Below are positions 17,194-26,552 of a DNA stretch of 64,000 nucleotides, in pieces. Made by a program: the position numbers and the translations under genes. The stretch covers positions 1,240,001-1,304,000 of the forward strand of contig NZ_CP053085.1 in NCBI RefSeq assembly GCF_013004105.1, read 5' to 3'. Position 1 is the first letter of the stretch, and every line of letters begins with the position of its first letter. This stretch comes from Gemmatimonas groenlandica. Its GTDB lineage: Bacteria > Gemmatimonadota > Gemmatimonadetes > Gemmatimonadales > Gemmatimonadaceae. The notes below the pieces were generated by a model, which saw only the letters and a program-made list of their open reading frames with translations, made no database searches and was not told the origin of the DNA.

Positions 17194-18432
17194 TTGCATC
17201 GCACGGATCTGCCCAATGGACTGACCGTGCTCTCGGAATCCGTTCCGGGAGCGCGGTCGGTTGCTTTCGGGGCCTGGGTCCGCGCCGCAACGTTGCATGA
17301 ACGACCCGAACAGATGGGTGTGTCGCATCTGCTCGAACACATGGTCTTCAAAGGCACGCGCACGCGCAGTGCCCAACAGATCGCACTCGCGCTCGAGACC
17401 TTGGGCGGTTCGCTCGATGCGTACACCGAGCGCGAGCACACGTCGTATCAGGCCCGCGTGCTCGACGAACATCTTCCCGAGGCCGCGTCGGTCATCGGTG
17501 AGCTGATCTTCGAGCCGTTGTTGCGTCAGGCCGATCTCGCCCTCGAGCGGAAGGTGATTCTCGAGGAGATCAGCATGGTCGACGACACGCCGGACGATAT
17601 CATCTTCGACGTGCATAATCGTGCCGTCTGGGGTGATCACCCGCATGGTTTCCCGATCCTCGGCACGCGTGCCACGGTGAAGGCGCTCTCGGTGGCCGAT
17701 CTGCACGATCTGCACGAGCGCGCGTACCATCCCGGCCGGCTCGTGGTCGCGGCATCGGGCCGCGTGGAGCATGACCAACTGCTCGACGTGCTGCAGAGCA
17801 CGGGGTGGAGCACACGAGAACGCGGTGACATGACGCCGTTCCCGCTCGATCCGGTCGAAGCAGCCGGGCCGCACGCCGAGCACGTGTCGCGCAAGGACAT
17901 TGCGCAGACGCACATCGTACTTGGCGGACAAAGCATCGCCTTCGGTGACAGCCGCCGATACGCCTTTGCCCTGCTCGACATGTTGATTGGCGGCGGCATG
18001 AGCTCGCGCCTATTTCAGAAGGTGCGCGAAGAATTGGGGCTCGCCTACAGCGTGCAGACGTTCAGCAGCTCGTACGCCGATACGGGCGCGCACGGCGTGT
18101 ATCTCGCCAGCGCACCGGAAACGGCGCAGGAAGCGCTCGATGCCGTCCGTGATGTGCTGCGTGATGTCGCCGCGAACGGCCTCTCTGAGGCCGATCTCGC
18201 GGCCGGCAAGCGTCAGCTGCGCGGACAGCTCGTGCTGTCCATGGAGGGCGTGTCGTCGCGCATGTATCGGGCGGCCCTCACCGCGTTGTACGGAGAGCCG
18301 TACCGCAGCATTGATGAGCTGAAAGCGCTCGTCGATGCCATCGACCTGGAACAGGTGCGCGACGTCGCGCGCGAGTTCTTCGATCCTGATCGACAGATTC
18401 TCGTCAGCCTCGGCCCCAAGGCTGTTCGCTGA
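17194..18432 (+). CDS. M16 family zinc peptidase (insulinase/processing-peptidase-like)
   Basis: M16B metallopeptidase of the Bacillus YmxG/MlpA type, often found right after pnp. It has the inverted zinc motif HLLEH (HxxEH) near residue 45, the downstream glutamate in LERKVILEEISM, and the second-half R/Y substrate site in GGGMSSRLFQKVREELGLAYSV. I prefer the TTG at 17194, which begins MHRTDLPNGLTVLSE and gives 412 residues, close to the family length. An open frame continues upstream into the pnp tail and includes several GTG codons, so a longer N-terminus is not excluded. It is probably cytoplasmic or peripheral; I see no convincing signal peptide from this start. Confidence 0.9.
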   Translation: MHRTDLPNGLTVLSESVPGARSVAFGAWVRAATLHERPEQMGVSHLLEHMVFKGTRTRSAQQIALALETLGGSLDAYTEREHTSYQARVLDEHLPEAASVIGELIFEPLLRQADLALERKVILEEISMVDDTPDDIIFDVHNRAVWGDHPHGFPILGTRATVKALSVADLHDLHERAYHPGRLVVAASGRVEHDQLLDVLQSTGWSTRERGDMTPFPLDPVEAAGPHAEHVSRKDIAQTHIVLGGQSIAFGDSRRYAFALLDMLIGGGMSSRLFQKVREELGLAYSVQTFSSSYADTGAHGVYLASAPETAQEALDAVRDVLRDVAANGLSEADLAAGKRQLRGQLVLSMEGVSSRMYRAALTALYGEPYRSIDELKALVDAIDLEQVRDVAREFFDPDRQILVSLGPKAVR

Positions 18433-18460
18433 CGCCTCACCTTAACCGGATATCGCGACT

Positions 18461-19576
18461 ATGCGCATCGGTGTACCCAAAGAGATCAAGACCAATGAGA
18501 ATCGGGTGGCCCTCGTCCCGGCCGGCGCTGAAGCGCTGACGGCGTCGGGCCATCAGGTATTCATCGAGAAGGGCGCTGGCATCGGCAGCGGCTTCGAGGA
18601 CGACACGTACCGCGCCGTCGGCGCCGAGATCGTTCCCGACGCCGCGACGGCGTGGGGCAATGCGGAGCTGCTCTTGAAGGTGAAGGAGCCGATCGAGAAG
18701 GAGTGGGGATTCCTGCGCCGCGACCTGACCCTGTTCACGTACTTCCACTTCGCTGCCGACGAAACGCTCACGAAGGCGCACCTGGCCAGCGGTGCCACGT
18801 GCATCGCGTACGAGACCGTCGAACTGCCGAACCGCGATTTGCCGCTGCTGATCCCGATGTCTGAAGTGGCCGGCCGCATGGCGGTGCAGGAAGGCGCGAA
18901 GTATCTGGAGAAGCTGTACGGCGGCCGTGGCGTGCTGTTGGGCGGCGTGCCGGGAGTGGCGCCCGCTAAGGTCGTGATCCTGGGCGGCGGCATCGTGGGC
19001 GTGAACGCGGCCAAGATGGCGGCTGGGCTCGGTGCGAAGGTCGTAGTGCTCGACCTGTCGCTCGAGCGACTCCGCTACCTCTCCGACGTGATGCCCGCCA
19101 ACGTGCAGCTCGTGCACTCGAACCGGCACAACATCCTCGAGCAGATCAGCACGTGTGATCTGGTCATCGGCGGCGTGCTGATCCCCGGAGCGAAGGCGCC
19201 GAAGCTGGTGCGTCGCGCGGATCTCTCCCGCATGCGTCCCGGCGCGGTGATTGTCGACGTCGCCGTTGACCAAGGCGGCTGTGTGGAAACCATCCACCCG
19301 ACCACGCACGAGAACCCGACCTACACGGTGGATGGAATCATCCACTACGGGGTAGCGAACATGCCGGGCGCGGTGCCGCGCACCTCGACGTTGGCCCTCA
19401 CGAACGCCACGCTGCCCTATACGCTGCTGCTGGCCAACAAGGGCTGGAAGAAGGCACTCCGCGAAAATGGTGCGCTCCTCAAGGGGCTCAACATGACCGA
19501 CGGGAAGTTGACCTATCAGGGCGTTTCCGATGCCTTTGGCATGGACTTCACGGACCCGGCGACGTTCGTCGCGTAA
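18461..19576 (+). CDS. ald: alanine dehydrogenase
   Basis: NAD-dependent L-alanine dehydrogenase, interconverting alanine and pyruvate plus ammonia, 371 residues as usual. The N-terminal signature GVPKEIKTNENRVALVPAG, the catalytic-lysine region ELLLKVKEP, the FTYFHFAADE segment with the active-site histidine, and the Rossmann motif VILGGGIVGVNAAKMA are all present, together with the C-terminal YTVDGIIHYGVANMPGAVPR stretch. It lies 28 nt after the M16 peptidase, so it may share its transcript, and it is followed by a hairpin terminator. Confidence 0.98.
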   Translation: MRIGVPKEIKTNENRVALVPAGAEALTASGHQVFIEKGAGIGSGFEDDTYRAVGAEIVPDAATAWGNAELLLKVKEPIEKEWGFLRRDLTLFTYFHFAADETLTKAHLASGATCIAYETVELPNRDLPLLIPMSEVAGRMAVQEGAKYLEKLYGGRGVLLGGVPGVAPAKVVILGGGIVGVNAAKMAAGLGAKVVVLDLSLERLRYLSDVMPANVQLVHSNRHNILEQISTCDLVIGGVLIPGAKAPKLVRRADLSRMRPGAVIVDVAVDQGGCVETIHPTTHENPTYTVDGIIHYGVANMPGAVPRTSTLALTNATLPYTLLLANKGWKKALRENGALLKGLNMTDGKLTYQGVSDAFGMDFTDPATFVA

Positions 19577-19596
19577 GGCGACCCGTGGGACCAGCG

Positions 19597-19627
19597 GAGG
19601 CCACCGGGACGAGCGTCCGGTGGCCTC
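19597..19627 (+). terminator. hairpin terminator after ald
   Basis: GAGGCCACCGG (19597-19607) pairs perfectly with CCGGTGGCCTC (19617-19627), and the loop can add a few more pairs (GAC/GTC). The trailing sequence TCGTCGTTTCC is only partly T-rich. It ends the rpsO-pnp-M16-ald block before the mreB promoter. Confidence 0.7.
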
Positions 19628-19683
19628 TCGTCGTTTCCATCCCGGATCGGGTAACGTGTGCTAGGTCACGCTGCCGCAACAGC

Positions 19684-19712
19684 TTGTAACTGCTCTGACC
19701 GACACGTACCTT
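19684..19712 (+). promoter_or_regulatory. candidate promoter of the mreBCD-mrdA-rodA operon
   Basis: TTGTAA -35 (19684-19689), a 17-bp spacer and TACCTT -10 (19707-19712), about 64 nt upstream of the mreB start and downstream of the ald terminator. The -10 keeps the TA...T pattern, like the rplM promoter. Confidence 0.45.
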
Positions 19713-19775
19713 ACCGACCACTGCTGCCGCAGCATGCCCTTTCCCGGCGCCCCGCGCCGTCGAGCACATACCTGG

Positions 19776-20813
19776 ATGTTCTGGCCCTTTAATAAGTCCA
19801 ACTCGTTCTTCCCGGCGAATGCCATCGCAGTCGATCTCGGCACCGCCAACACCCTGATTTACGTGAAGGGCGAGGGGATCGTGCTGAACGAGCCCTCGGT
19901 CGTCGCGCTCGATCGCGAGACCAAGAAGCTCAAGGGCGTCGGTCTGGAAGCGAAGCGTATGCTTGGTCGCACGCCCGACGGCATCATGGCCGTCCGGCCG
20001 ATGAAGGACGGCGTGATCGCCGACTTCGATGTGACCGAGAAGATGCTCCGGTACTTCCTCACGCTCGTGATCGACAAGCACGTCTTTAAGGTGAAGCCGC
20101 GTGTGATTGTGTGCGTGCCGTCCGGCATCACCGAAGTGGAGAAGCGCGCCGTGCGTGACTCGGCGCTCGGTGCGGGTGCGAAGGAAGTCTTCATGGTCAC
20201 CGAACCGATGGCTGCGGCCATCGGTGTCGGTTTACCCGTGGAGTCGCCGACCGGCAACATGGTGATCGATATCGGCGGTGGCACGACGGAAATCGCCGTG
20301 ATCGCGCTGTCCGGCATCGTGAGCGACACGTCGATTCGCACCGGTGGTGACGAGCTCGATATCAGCATCGTGCAGTTCATGCGCAAGAATTACAACCTGC
20401 TGATCGGTGAGCCCACCGCCGAGCAGATCAAGATTCAGATCGGCTCGGCGTATCCCGTCGGCGATGAGCGCGAGATGGAAGTGAAGGGTCGCGATCTCGT
20501 GTCGGGTATTCCCAAAACCGTGCGCGTGCACTCCAGCGAAATCCGCGAGGCGATTCAGGAGCCGATTCAACAGATCGTCGACGCCGTGCGTCGCGCGCTC
20601 GAGATCACGCCGCCCGAACTGGCGTCGGATATCGTCGATCGCGGCATCGTGATGACGGGTGGTGGTGCCCTGATCCGCGGACTCGACGTGCTGCTCAGCC
20701 AGGAAACAGGATTGCCGATTCACGTCGACGAAGATCCGCTGACGTGTGTGGTACGCGGTACCGGCAAGATCCTCGATGACGAGGAGAAGTACTGGTCCGT
20801 CCTCACGACCTGA
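19776..20813 (+). CDS. mreB: rod-shape determining actin homologue MreB
   Basis: Bacterial actin that forms membrane-bound filaments guiding lateral wall synthesis, 345 residues. It has the phosphate-1 loop [15 protein letters not shown], the connecting motif [16 protein letters not shown], the phosphate-2 loop [14 protein letters not shown] and the adenosine loop [13 protein letters not shown]. The ATG at 19776 begins [12 protein letters not shown], whose short hydrophobic-aromatic N-terminus could act as a membrane-binding segment. A frame opening at 19734 adds 14 unconserved residues. It heads the mreB-mreC-mreD-mrdA-rodA elongasome operon. Confidence 0.98.
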   Translation: MFWPFNKSNSFFPANAIAVDLGTANTLIYVKGEGIVLNEPSVVALDRETKKLKGVGLEAKRMLGRTPDGIMAVRPMKDGVIADFDVTEKMLRYFLTLVIDKHVFKVKPRVIVCVPSGITEVEKRAVRDSALGAGAKEVFMVTEPMAAAIGVGLPVESPTGNMVIDIGGGTTEIAVIALSGIVSDTSIRTGGDELDISIVQFMRKNYNLLIGEPTAEQIKIQIGSAYPVGDEREMEVKGRDLVSGIPKTVRVHSSEIREAIQEPIQQIVDAVRRALEITPPELASDIVDRGIVMTGGGALIRGLDVLLSQETGLPIHVDEDPLTCVVRGTGKILDDEEKYWSVLTT

Positions 20814-20820
20814 TCGCGCG

Positions 20821-21966
20821 GTGGCCCGAAGCGTCCGATCCGATGGGCGACTCGACACCGGCTTCGCGCTGGTGTGTGTCGTGTTGGCTGTCTTTGCTTT
20901 GATCCTTCCGCGACGCACGCGCGAAGGATTCGCTGCCACGTTACGCACGACGGTGTTGTCGCCGCTCGTTGCGCTGGAAGGACGCGCTTCATCGGTACGC
21001 GCGGCGATCGTCGCGCGCAACGATGTGCTGGTCACGCGTGGCCAAGTGGCCACGCAGGCGTTGCAGGTGAAGGCGGTCGCCGACGAGAATCTCACGCTGC
21101 GCAAGTTGCTCGGTCTGTCGGCACGACTGCAGGATGGATTCGTGCCGGCCGAGTTGCTTCCGCCGCGCGGCGCCGGCGATGAATTCACCATCGCGTTGGC
21201 GACCGGCTCCGATGCCGGTGTGCAGCCGTTCCTTCCCGTCGTGACGGCGGATGGACTCGTCGGCATGGTGCAGAGTGTGGACCGCGCGACGAGTTTCGCT
21301 ATCACGTGGGCGCACCCCGATTTTCGTGTGAGCGCGATGAGCGTGGATGAAGGTGCGTTCGGTATCGTGCAGCCGCATCTCGGTGCCGGTGCCGAGCGCT
21401 GGCTGCTTGAGATGCGTGGCGTACCGTTTCGCGCCAAGCTCGAGCCGGGCACACTCATCGTAAGCTCGGGATTGGGCGCGACGTATCCGCGCGGCATCCC
21501 CGTCGGCACGGTACTCGGCGAGCTCTCAACGCCAGAGAAGTGGGCACGCACCTATCTCGTGAAGCCGTCGGTGCTGCCGGAAGCGATCGGTCCGGTGCTC
21601 GTCCTGCTGTCGTCGAGGGCACAACGCGGTGTGAACGGCGTGTGGACCACCGTGAACGCGGCCGACAGTGCGGCACGCGCGGTGGCGGCCGCTGGTGACT
21701 CGCTGGCCAGAGCGGCGGCGCTCGACGAACTGGCGGCGCGGCGCGCCGCACTCGACGCGGCCGCCGACACGCTCACTGATTCGACGCTGGCCTTTGTGGC
21801 GGGCACTCGCGGCACGGCGGCGGACAGCGCGCGTGCGGACAGCGTGCGCATGCGCGTGCGTTCGGACAGCCTTGCTCGAGCGCGCGCGCGACCAGACACC
21901 ACCAAGCCCCGAGTCGTGGTGCCGCCGCCGGCGCCGCGTGCGGGCCCGCCACCGGACGCGCGGTAA
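20821..21966 (+). CDS. mreC: rod-shape determining protein MreC, with long C-terminal extension
   Basis: Periplasmic scaffold anchored by one N-terminal transmembrane helix (TGFALVCVVLAVFALILP). A coiled-coil region (about residues 45-100) is followed by the beta-barrel MreC core (EFTIALATGSDAGVQPFLPV, DGLVGMVQSV, GTLIVSSGLGATYPRGIPVG). The start is the GTG at 20821, 7 nt after mreB. Residues from about 266 to 381 are a low-complexity Ala/Asp/Arg/Ser extension with repeated DSLARA- and ADSVR-like units and a Pro-rich end, so the protein is longer than usual (about 280-370). The next gene is mreD, 40 nt away. Confidence 0.92.
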   Translation: MARSVRSDGRLDTGFALVCVVLAVFALILPRRTREGFAATLRTTVLSPLVALEGRASSVRAAIVARNDVLVTRGQVATQALQVKAVADENLTLRKLLGLSARLQDGFVPAELLPPRGAGDEFTIALATGSDAGVQPFLPVVTADGLVGMVQSVDRATSFAITWAHPDFRVSAMSVDEGAFGIVQPHLGAGAERWLLEMRGVPFRAKLEPGTLIVSSGLGATYPRGIPVGTVLGELSTPEKWARTYLVKPSVLPEAIGPVLVLLSSRAQRGVNGVWTTVNAADSAARAVAAAGDSLARAAALDELAARRAALDAAADTLTDSTLAFVAGTRGTAADSARADSVRMRVRSDSLARARARPDTTKPRVVVPPPAPRAGPPPDAR

Positions 21967-22006
21967 TGGCGCAGACGACGATAGTGCCGTCCTGCTGGAG
22001 CATCGC

Positions 22007-22519
22007 ATGAATCGTCCGCAACAGCAGACGCCGGGCGTCGGCAGTGCACTGCGCGCATGGCTTGGCTTTGCGCTACTGCTCACGGCGCATTTCGCCGTGC
22101 GTCCGTTGTTCAGCGGCCGCGCCAACGTGGACTTCATCGTCATCGCGATTCTGTTTTCGGCGGTGCGTATGCGGCCGGGGCTCGCCGCGCTCACGGGCTT
22201 TCTCACCGGCCTGGCGGTTGACGCGCTTTCGCCTGGATCGTTCGGCGCGTCGGCGCTCGTCCTTACGCTCGTGGCGTTCGGCGCGTCGTGGCTCAAGGCG
22301 GTGTTCTTCGCCGATCATGTGGCGCTCACCGGACTGTTCGTCTTTGCCGGCAAGTGGCTCTTCGATGTGGCGATGACCTTGCTGACCGGCGGGGCCTCCG
22401 GTGCGTCGCTCGTGGTGACGCTGTTGCTCTGGTCGCCGCTCTCGGCCGCGTTGACGGCGCTCCTGGCGGTGTTGTTGCTCACGGTGTTTCGCCCGCTGTA
22501 TCGACCGCTTACCAACTGA
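22007..22519 (+). CDS. mreD: rod-shape determining membrane protein MreD
   Basis: A 170-residue polytopic membrane protein with about five hydrophobic segments, consistent in length and position with MreD. The segment RANVDFIVIAILFSAVRMRP followed by GFLTGLAVDALSPGSFG is typical of the family (Leu/Gly-rich with an Asp after the second helix). The ATG at 22007 has GGAG 7 nt upstream. Identification rests partly on its place between mreC and the PBP2 gene, since MreD sequences diverge strongly. Confidence 0.9.
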   Translation: MNRPQQQTPGVGSALRAWLGFALLLTAHFAVRPLFSGRANVDFIVIAILFSAVRMRPGLAALTGFLTGLAVDALSPGSFGASALVLTLVAFGASWLKAVFFADHVALTGLFVFAGKWLFDVAMTLLTGGASGASLVVTLLLWSPLSAALTALLAVLLLTVFRPLYRPLTN

Positions 22520-22523
22520 CGTC

Positions 22524-24284
22524 GTGAGCTACCATCCGAACGCGATTCTTCGCCGCGCGCGACTCGCGCGCGTGTTGCTGTTCGCGTCGTTCGTGGCGCT
22601 CGGCGGCGCGTTCTTTCGCGCGCAGGTGCTGCAGAACGCGGAGTACGTGTTGCAGTCGGAGAACAACCGGTTGCGCGAGGTGCCATTGCCCGGCGCCCGC
22701 GGCACCATCTACGATCGGCACGGTGAGGTAATCGCCGAGAATCTTCCGGGGTACTCGGTGTCGATCCTGAGTCCGACGGAAGATTCGCTGCGGTCGGCGC
22801 TCACCACGCTGTCGAAGGTGATCCAGATCGACTCGGCGCAGCAGGAGTTGGCGGTGCGGCGATTCCGTCGGGCACGTACGCGACCGGCGGTGATCTTCAA
22901 CGACGCGTCGTTCCAGGTGGTGTCGGTGCTCGAGGAGCGTCGCGTGGAGTTTCCCGGGCTGATCATTCAGAGCTCGCCCAAGCGGTACTATCCGGACGGC
23001 GCCGCCATGGCGGCGCTGATCGGCTACACCGGTGAAATCGCGGAAGACGATCTCTCGAAACCGAAATACGAGAGCTACAAGGCCGGCCAGCAAGTCGGAA
23101 AGACGGGCCTCGAGTTACAGTACGAGGCGCAGTTGCGTGGCAAAGAAGGCCGCCGGTTCGTGGAAGTCGATGCGCGCAATCGCGTGGTGCGAGATGCCGG
23201 CGTTCGACCGGAGGAACAGCCGGAAGCGCCGCCGGCATTGCGCACGAATATTGATCTCGATCTTCAGCGATTCGCGCACGAATACTTCGGTGATTCGCTG
23301 CGCGGCGCGGTGGTGGCGCTCGACCCCAAAACGGGCGGTGTGCTCTCGCTGTACAGCGCGCCGAGCTACGACATCAACAAGTTCATCGGTGGCGTGTCGA
23401 GCAGCTTCTACGAAAGCCTTCGGGTCGACCCGCACCGGCCGCTCGTGAACCGCGCGCTCTCGGGTACGTACGCGCCGGCATCGACGTGGAAGCTCGCCAC
23501 GGCGATCATTGGTATGGAGCTGGGGTTGGTGACCATGGAAACCCGCATGCAGACGCCGTGCACGGGCGGCTACTACTATGGTCGTGTGTTCAAGTGCTGG
23601 GATAAGCGTGGTCATGGTGATGTCACGCTCGCGCAAGCGATCGCGAAGTCGTGCGACGTGTACTTCTATCAGCTCGGACTGAAGATTGGGCTCACACGTT
23701 TGTTGGCGGGTGGCGTGTCGCTGGGGTTCCGCGACAGCACCGGCGTCGACCTCCCCAACGAGCGCACGCCGCGTTGGCCCGAATCGACCGCGTACTTCGA
23801 TAAGCGGTACGGCGCACGCGGTTGGAATCGCTCTGTCGTGTTGAGTCTGGCGATCGGCCAGGCGGACAACGCGCAAACCCCGCTCAGTATGGCGCGCTTC
23901 TATTCCGCGATGGCTACTGACGGGATGGCCCCAACGCCCCAAGTCGTCATGCGCGACCCGGAACGCAAGCAGATTCTCAATCTCGACAAGGCGCAGCTGG
24001 CGAGCATTCAACTCGCGCTGGCCGACGTCGTCTCGCGCGGCACGGCCGCCGGTGCGCAAATCCAAGGGCTCACGATCGCCGGCAAGACCGGCACCGCGCA
24101 GGTGAACGGCCAGCTCGACAATGCGTGGTTCGTCGGATACGCGCCGGCCAACGATCCGAAGATCGTCGTGGCGATCATCATCGAGGAGGGACTTCACGGG
24201 TCCACCGCCGCTCGCGCGGCAACCAAGATGATGGAGCGCTATCTCAAGACGCGGTTGACGATGACCGCCATCGTCAACGACTGA
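22524..24284 (+). CDS. mrdA: penicillin-binding protein 2 (elongasome transpeptidase)
   Basis: Class B PBP2, the DD-transpeptidase partner of RodA, 586 residues. One N-terminal transmembrane helix (VLLFASFVALGGAFFRAQVL) is followed by the dimerisation/pedestal domain with the RGTIYDRHGEVIAEN motif and the transpeptidase domain. The three active-site motifs are present: STWK (Ser320, Lys323), SCD (Ser376-Asp378) and KTGT (Lys521). The GTG start lies 4 nt after the mreD stop. RodA follows 12 nt downstream. Confidence 0.97.
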   Translation: MSYHPNAILRRARLARVLLFASFVALGGAFFRAQVLQNAEYVLQSENNRLREVPLPGARGTIYDRHGEVIAENLPGYSVSILSPTEDSLRSALTTLSKVIQIDSAQQELAVRRFRRARTRPAVIFNDASFQVVSVLEERRVEFPGLIIQSSPKRYYPDGAAMAALIGYTGEIAEDDLSKPKYESYKAGQQVGKTGLELQYEAQLRGKEGRRFVEVDARNRVVRDAGVRPEEQPEAPPALRTNIDLDLQRFAHEYFGDSLRGAVVALDPKTGGVLSLYSAPSYDINKFIGGVSSSFYESLRVDPHRPLVNRALSGTYAPASTWKLATAIIGMELGLVTMETRMQTPCTGGYYYGRVFKCWDKRGHGDVTLAQAIAKSCDVYFYQLGLKIGLTRLLAGGVSLGFRDSTGVDLPNERTPRWPESTAYFDKRYGARGWNRSVVLSLAIGQADNAQTPLSMARFYSAMATDGMAPTPQVVMRDPERKQILNLDKAQLASIQLALADVVSRGTAAGAQIQGLTIAGKTGTAQVNGQLDNAWFVGYAPANDPKIVVAIIIEEGLHGSTAARAATKMMERYLKTRLTMTAIVND

Positions 24285-24296
24285 GGCAGCGAGACC

Positions 24297-25562
24297 ATGG
24301 CCGGTATTTCCGTCTTGCGTCGACAAAGCATCGACGTGCCGCTGTTGGTGATCGCGTTGCTGCTCACCGGCTTTGGCATCGCGATGGTGTTCTCGGCGGG
24401 GCAGATCGACAGCCCGACACCAATTATCGAGAATGCGTGGAAGCGGCAGCTCGGCTGGTTTGGGGCGGCGCTCATGGCCACATGGATCATCTCGCGTGGC
24501 TCGGTGCGGTTGATCGAATGGAGCGCCTGGCCGCTGTACGCCCTGAGCTGCACGCTGCTGCTGCTCGTGCTGTTTGTGGGCACTGGCGCCGGTACGGCGG
24601 CGAGCGTGAAGGGCTGGCTGAGTATCGGCGGCGTGCGCATCGGTCAGCCGGCCGAGTTGGCAAAGCTGGCCACGACCCTGATGCTGGCGCGCGTGCTCGC
24701 GGCGCAGCGTGAATCGATACGGTCGCTGATGGATTTGTGGCGCCCGCTGCTCGTTGTCGGTGTGCCGTGGTTGTTGGTCATGGCGCAGCCCGACCTCGGC
24801 ACCGGCATCGTCTTCATTGGTATCTGCTTTGCGATGCTGTTCTGGGCCGGGGTCCCGTGGCCGTTGCTGCTGCTGTTGGCGAGCCCCGGTATCAGTCTCG
24901 TGCTCGCGTTCAGCACGGGTATCTGGGGCGCATGGTTTCTGATCCTGGTCGCGCTCGTGCTGTGGTACCGCCCATATCTCCTCGAAGGCGTCGTCATCGT
25001 GTTGATGAACGTCATCATGGGTGGCGTCGCGCCGATTCTCTGGGACAAGCTCAAGCCGTATCAGCAGAAGCGATTGTTGGTGTTCCTCGATCCGAATGTC
25101 GATCCACAGGCCTCCGGCTATCACGTCACGCAGAGCAAGGTGGCGATCGGCTCGGGTGGACTCTTCGGCAAGGGCTTCACGCTCGGCAGTCAGAAACGGC
25201 TCAAGTTCCTGCCGGAGCGGCACACCGACTTCATTTTCTCTGTGGTTGGTGAGGAGCTCGGGTTCATCGGCGTCAGTATTGCGCTGTCGCTGTTCCTCGC
25301 GCTTTTCCTGCGGACGACCCGTGTGGCCTCGCGGGCCAACGACGCCTTTCCGAGCCTCGTCGCCTTCGGATTGGTCTCGGCGTGGTTCGTGCACGTCATG
25401 GTCAACGTGGGCATGACGCTCAACCTCATGCCCGTTACCGGTATCCCGCTGCCGTTCTTCAGCTACGGCGGTTCGTTCCTGCTGGTCAGTTGGACGGCGG
25501 TCGCCGTGCTCCTCCGAATCTCCGCGGAAGGGCGTGGTCAGCCCGACGCGATCGGTCTCTGA
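24297..25562 (+). CDS. rodA: peptidoglycan glycosyltransferase RodA (SEDS family)
   Basis: Polytopic SEDS-family glycan polymerase working with PBP2 in lateral wall synthesis, 421 residues with about ten membrane segments. Family features include MVFSAGQ in the first helix, the SIGGVRIGQPAELAKLA motif, the catalytic-Asp region QPDLGTGIVF, the large loop ending LKFLPERHTDFIFSVVGEEL, and MPVTGIPLPFFSYGGS near the C-terminus. The loop between helices is somewhat longer than in E. coli RodA (370 residues). It is the last gene of the mre operon; accD follows after 73 nt. Confidence 0.97.
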   Translation: MAGISVLRRQSIDVPLLVIALLLTGFGIAMVFSAGQIDSPTPIIENAWKRQLGWFGAALMATWIISRGSVRLIEWSAWPLYALSCTLLLLVLFVGTGAGTAASVKGWLSIGGVRIGQPAELAKLATTLMLARVLAAQRESIRSLMDLWRPLLVVGVPWLLVMAQPDLGTGIVFIGICFAMLFWAGVPWPLLLLLASPGISLVLAFSTGIWGAWFLILVALVLWYRPYLLEGVVIVLMNVIMGGVAPILWDKLKPYQQKRLLVFLDPNVDPQASGYHVTQSKVAIGSGGLFGKGFTLGSQKRLKFLPERHTDFIFSVVGEELGFIGVSIALSLFLALFLRTTRVASRANDAFPSLVAFGLVSAWFVHVMVNVGMTLNLMPVTGIPLPFFSYGGSFLLVSWTAVAVLLRISAEGRGQPDAIGL

Positions 25563-25635
25563 GCGATCAGGACACCGATCTCGGCTGTGCGCAAGGTCTA
25601 GCCTTCGGGGGCCAGACCGCCAACATTAGGAGTCT

Positions 25636-26502
25636 ATGGCCTGGTTCCGGAAGGATAAAAAGCCCCGACAGCCGCGACGTGAGCGCCTCGAGATTCCCCC
25701 CGACACGTGGGAGAAGTGCGAGGCCTGCGGGCATACGGATATCCGCGACAAGTTCTTGCGGAATCTGAATGTCTGCCCCGAGTGCGATTTCCATCGCCGT
25801 GTGCGGGCGTGGGATTACGCCGCGATGCTGCTCGACGAAGGCTCGACCGTTGAAGTGGGAAGTGAACTGCGTTCCGTCGATCCGCTCGGCTTTCCCGACT
25901 ATCCTGCCCGCCTCAAGCGCGCCCTTACGAACGCTGGTGACAGCGACGCGATTCTCACTGTGACGGGGCTCCTCGAGGGGCTCCCCGTGGGCATCGGGAT
26001 CATGGACTTCGCGTTCATGGGTGGCTCGATGGGCTCCGTCGTCGGCGAGAAGATCGCGCGACTCGGGCAGCGGTCGCTCGAGAAGAAGCATCCGCTCGTC
26101 ATCGTCTGCGCCTCCGGCGGCGCGCGCATGCAGGAGGGTATTCTCTCCCTCATGCAGATGGCGAAGACGTCAGCCGTGCTGTCTCAGCTGGCCGAACGTC
26201 GCATTCCGTACATTTCCGTGTTGACCAACCCGACCACGGGTGGCGTCAGCGCCAGTTTCGCGATGCTGGGTGATGCGATCCTAGCCGAGCCGGGTGCCGT
26301 CATCGGTTTCGCGGGGCCGCGCGTCATCAAGCAGACGCTTGGGCAGGACCTCCCCGAAGGATTTCAGACGGCGGAGTTTCTCCTCGAGAAGGGCATGGTC
26401 GATCAGGTCGTGCACCGGAAGGAGTTGCGGGATACACTTTCGCGGCTCATGAGGCATATGACCGGACGTCCCGCGTCGGCGGGGCACGCGCAGGAAAGCT
26501 GA
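25636..26502 (+). CDS. accD: acetyl-CoA carboxylase carboxyltransferase subunit beta
   Basis: Beta subunit of the heterotetrameric carboxyltransferase making malonyl-CoA for fatty acid synthesis. The N-terminal zinc ribbon has Cys28, Cys31, Cys47 and Cys50 (CEACG...CPECD). The crotonase-like core shows MDFAFMGGSMGSVVGEK, CASGGARMQEGILSLMQM and TNPTTGGVSASFAMLGD. The 288 residues fit the family. TAGGAG 5 nt upstream supports the start. accA is not in this window. folC follows at 50 nt, a pairing also found in other bacteria. Confidence 0.98.
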   Translation: MAWFRKDKKPRQPRRERLEIPPDTWEKCEACGHTDIRDKFLRNLNVCPECDFHRRVRAWDYAAMLLDEGSTVEVGSELRSVDPLGFPDYPARLKRALTNAGDSDAILTVTGLLEGLPVGIGIMDFAFMGGSMGSVVGEKIARLGQRSLEKKHPLVIVCASGGARMQEGILSLMQMAKTSAVLSQLAERRIPYISVLTNPTTGGVSASFAMLGDAILAEPGAVIGFAGPRVIKQTLGQDLPEGFQTAEFLLEKGMVDQVVHRKELRDTLSRLMRHMTGRPASAGHAQES

Positions 26503-26552
26503 CCTCGAACCCACTGGCCCCGCCGCCGCCTTCGGCGGCTGAGCGGGCCTCG

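Noticed and set aside
15675-17441. A 588-codon minus-strand open frame opposite pnp
   Set aside because: It is antisense to a fully conserved pnp, and its composition (Arg, His, Asp) is that of a shadow frame.
23115-25394. A 759-codon open frame on the minus strand opposite mrdA and rodA
   Set aside because: It lies wholly antisense to two well-supported genes, its translation is rich in Arg/His/Gln without any recognisable domain, and such frames arise from GC-rich third-position bias.
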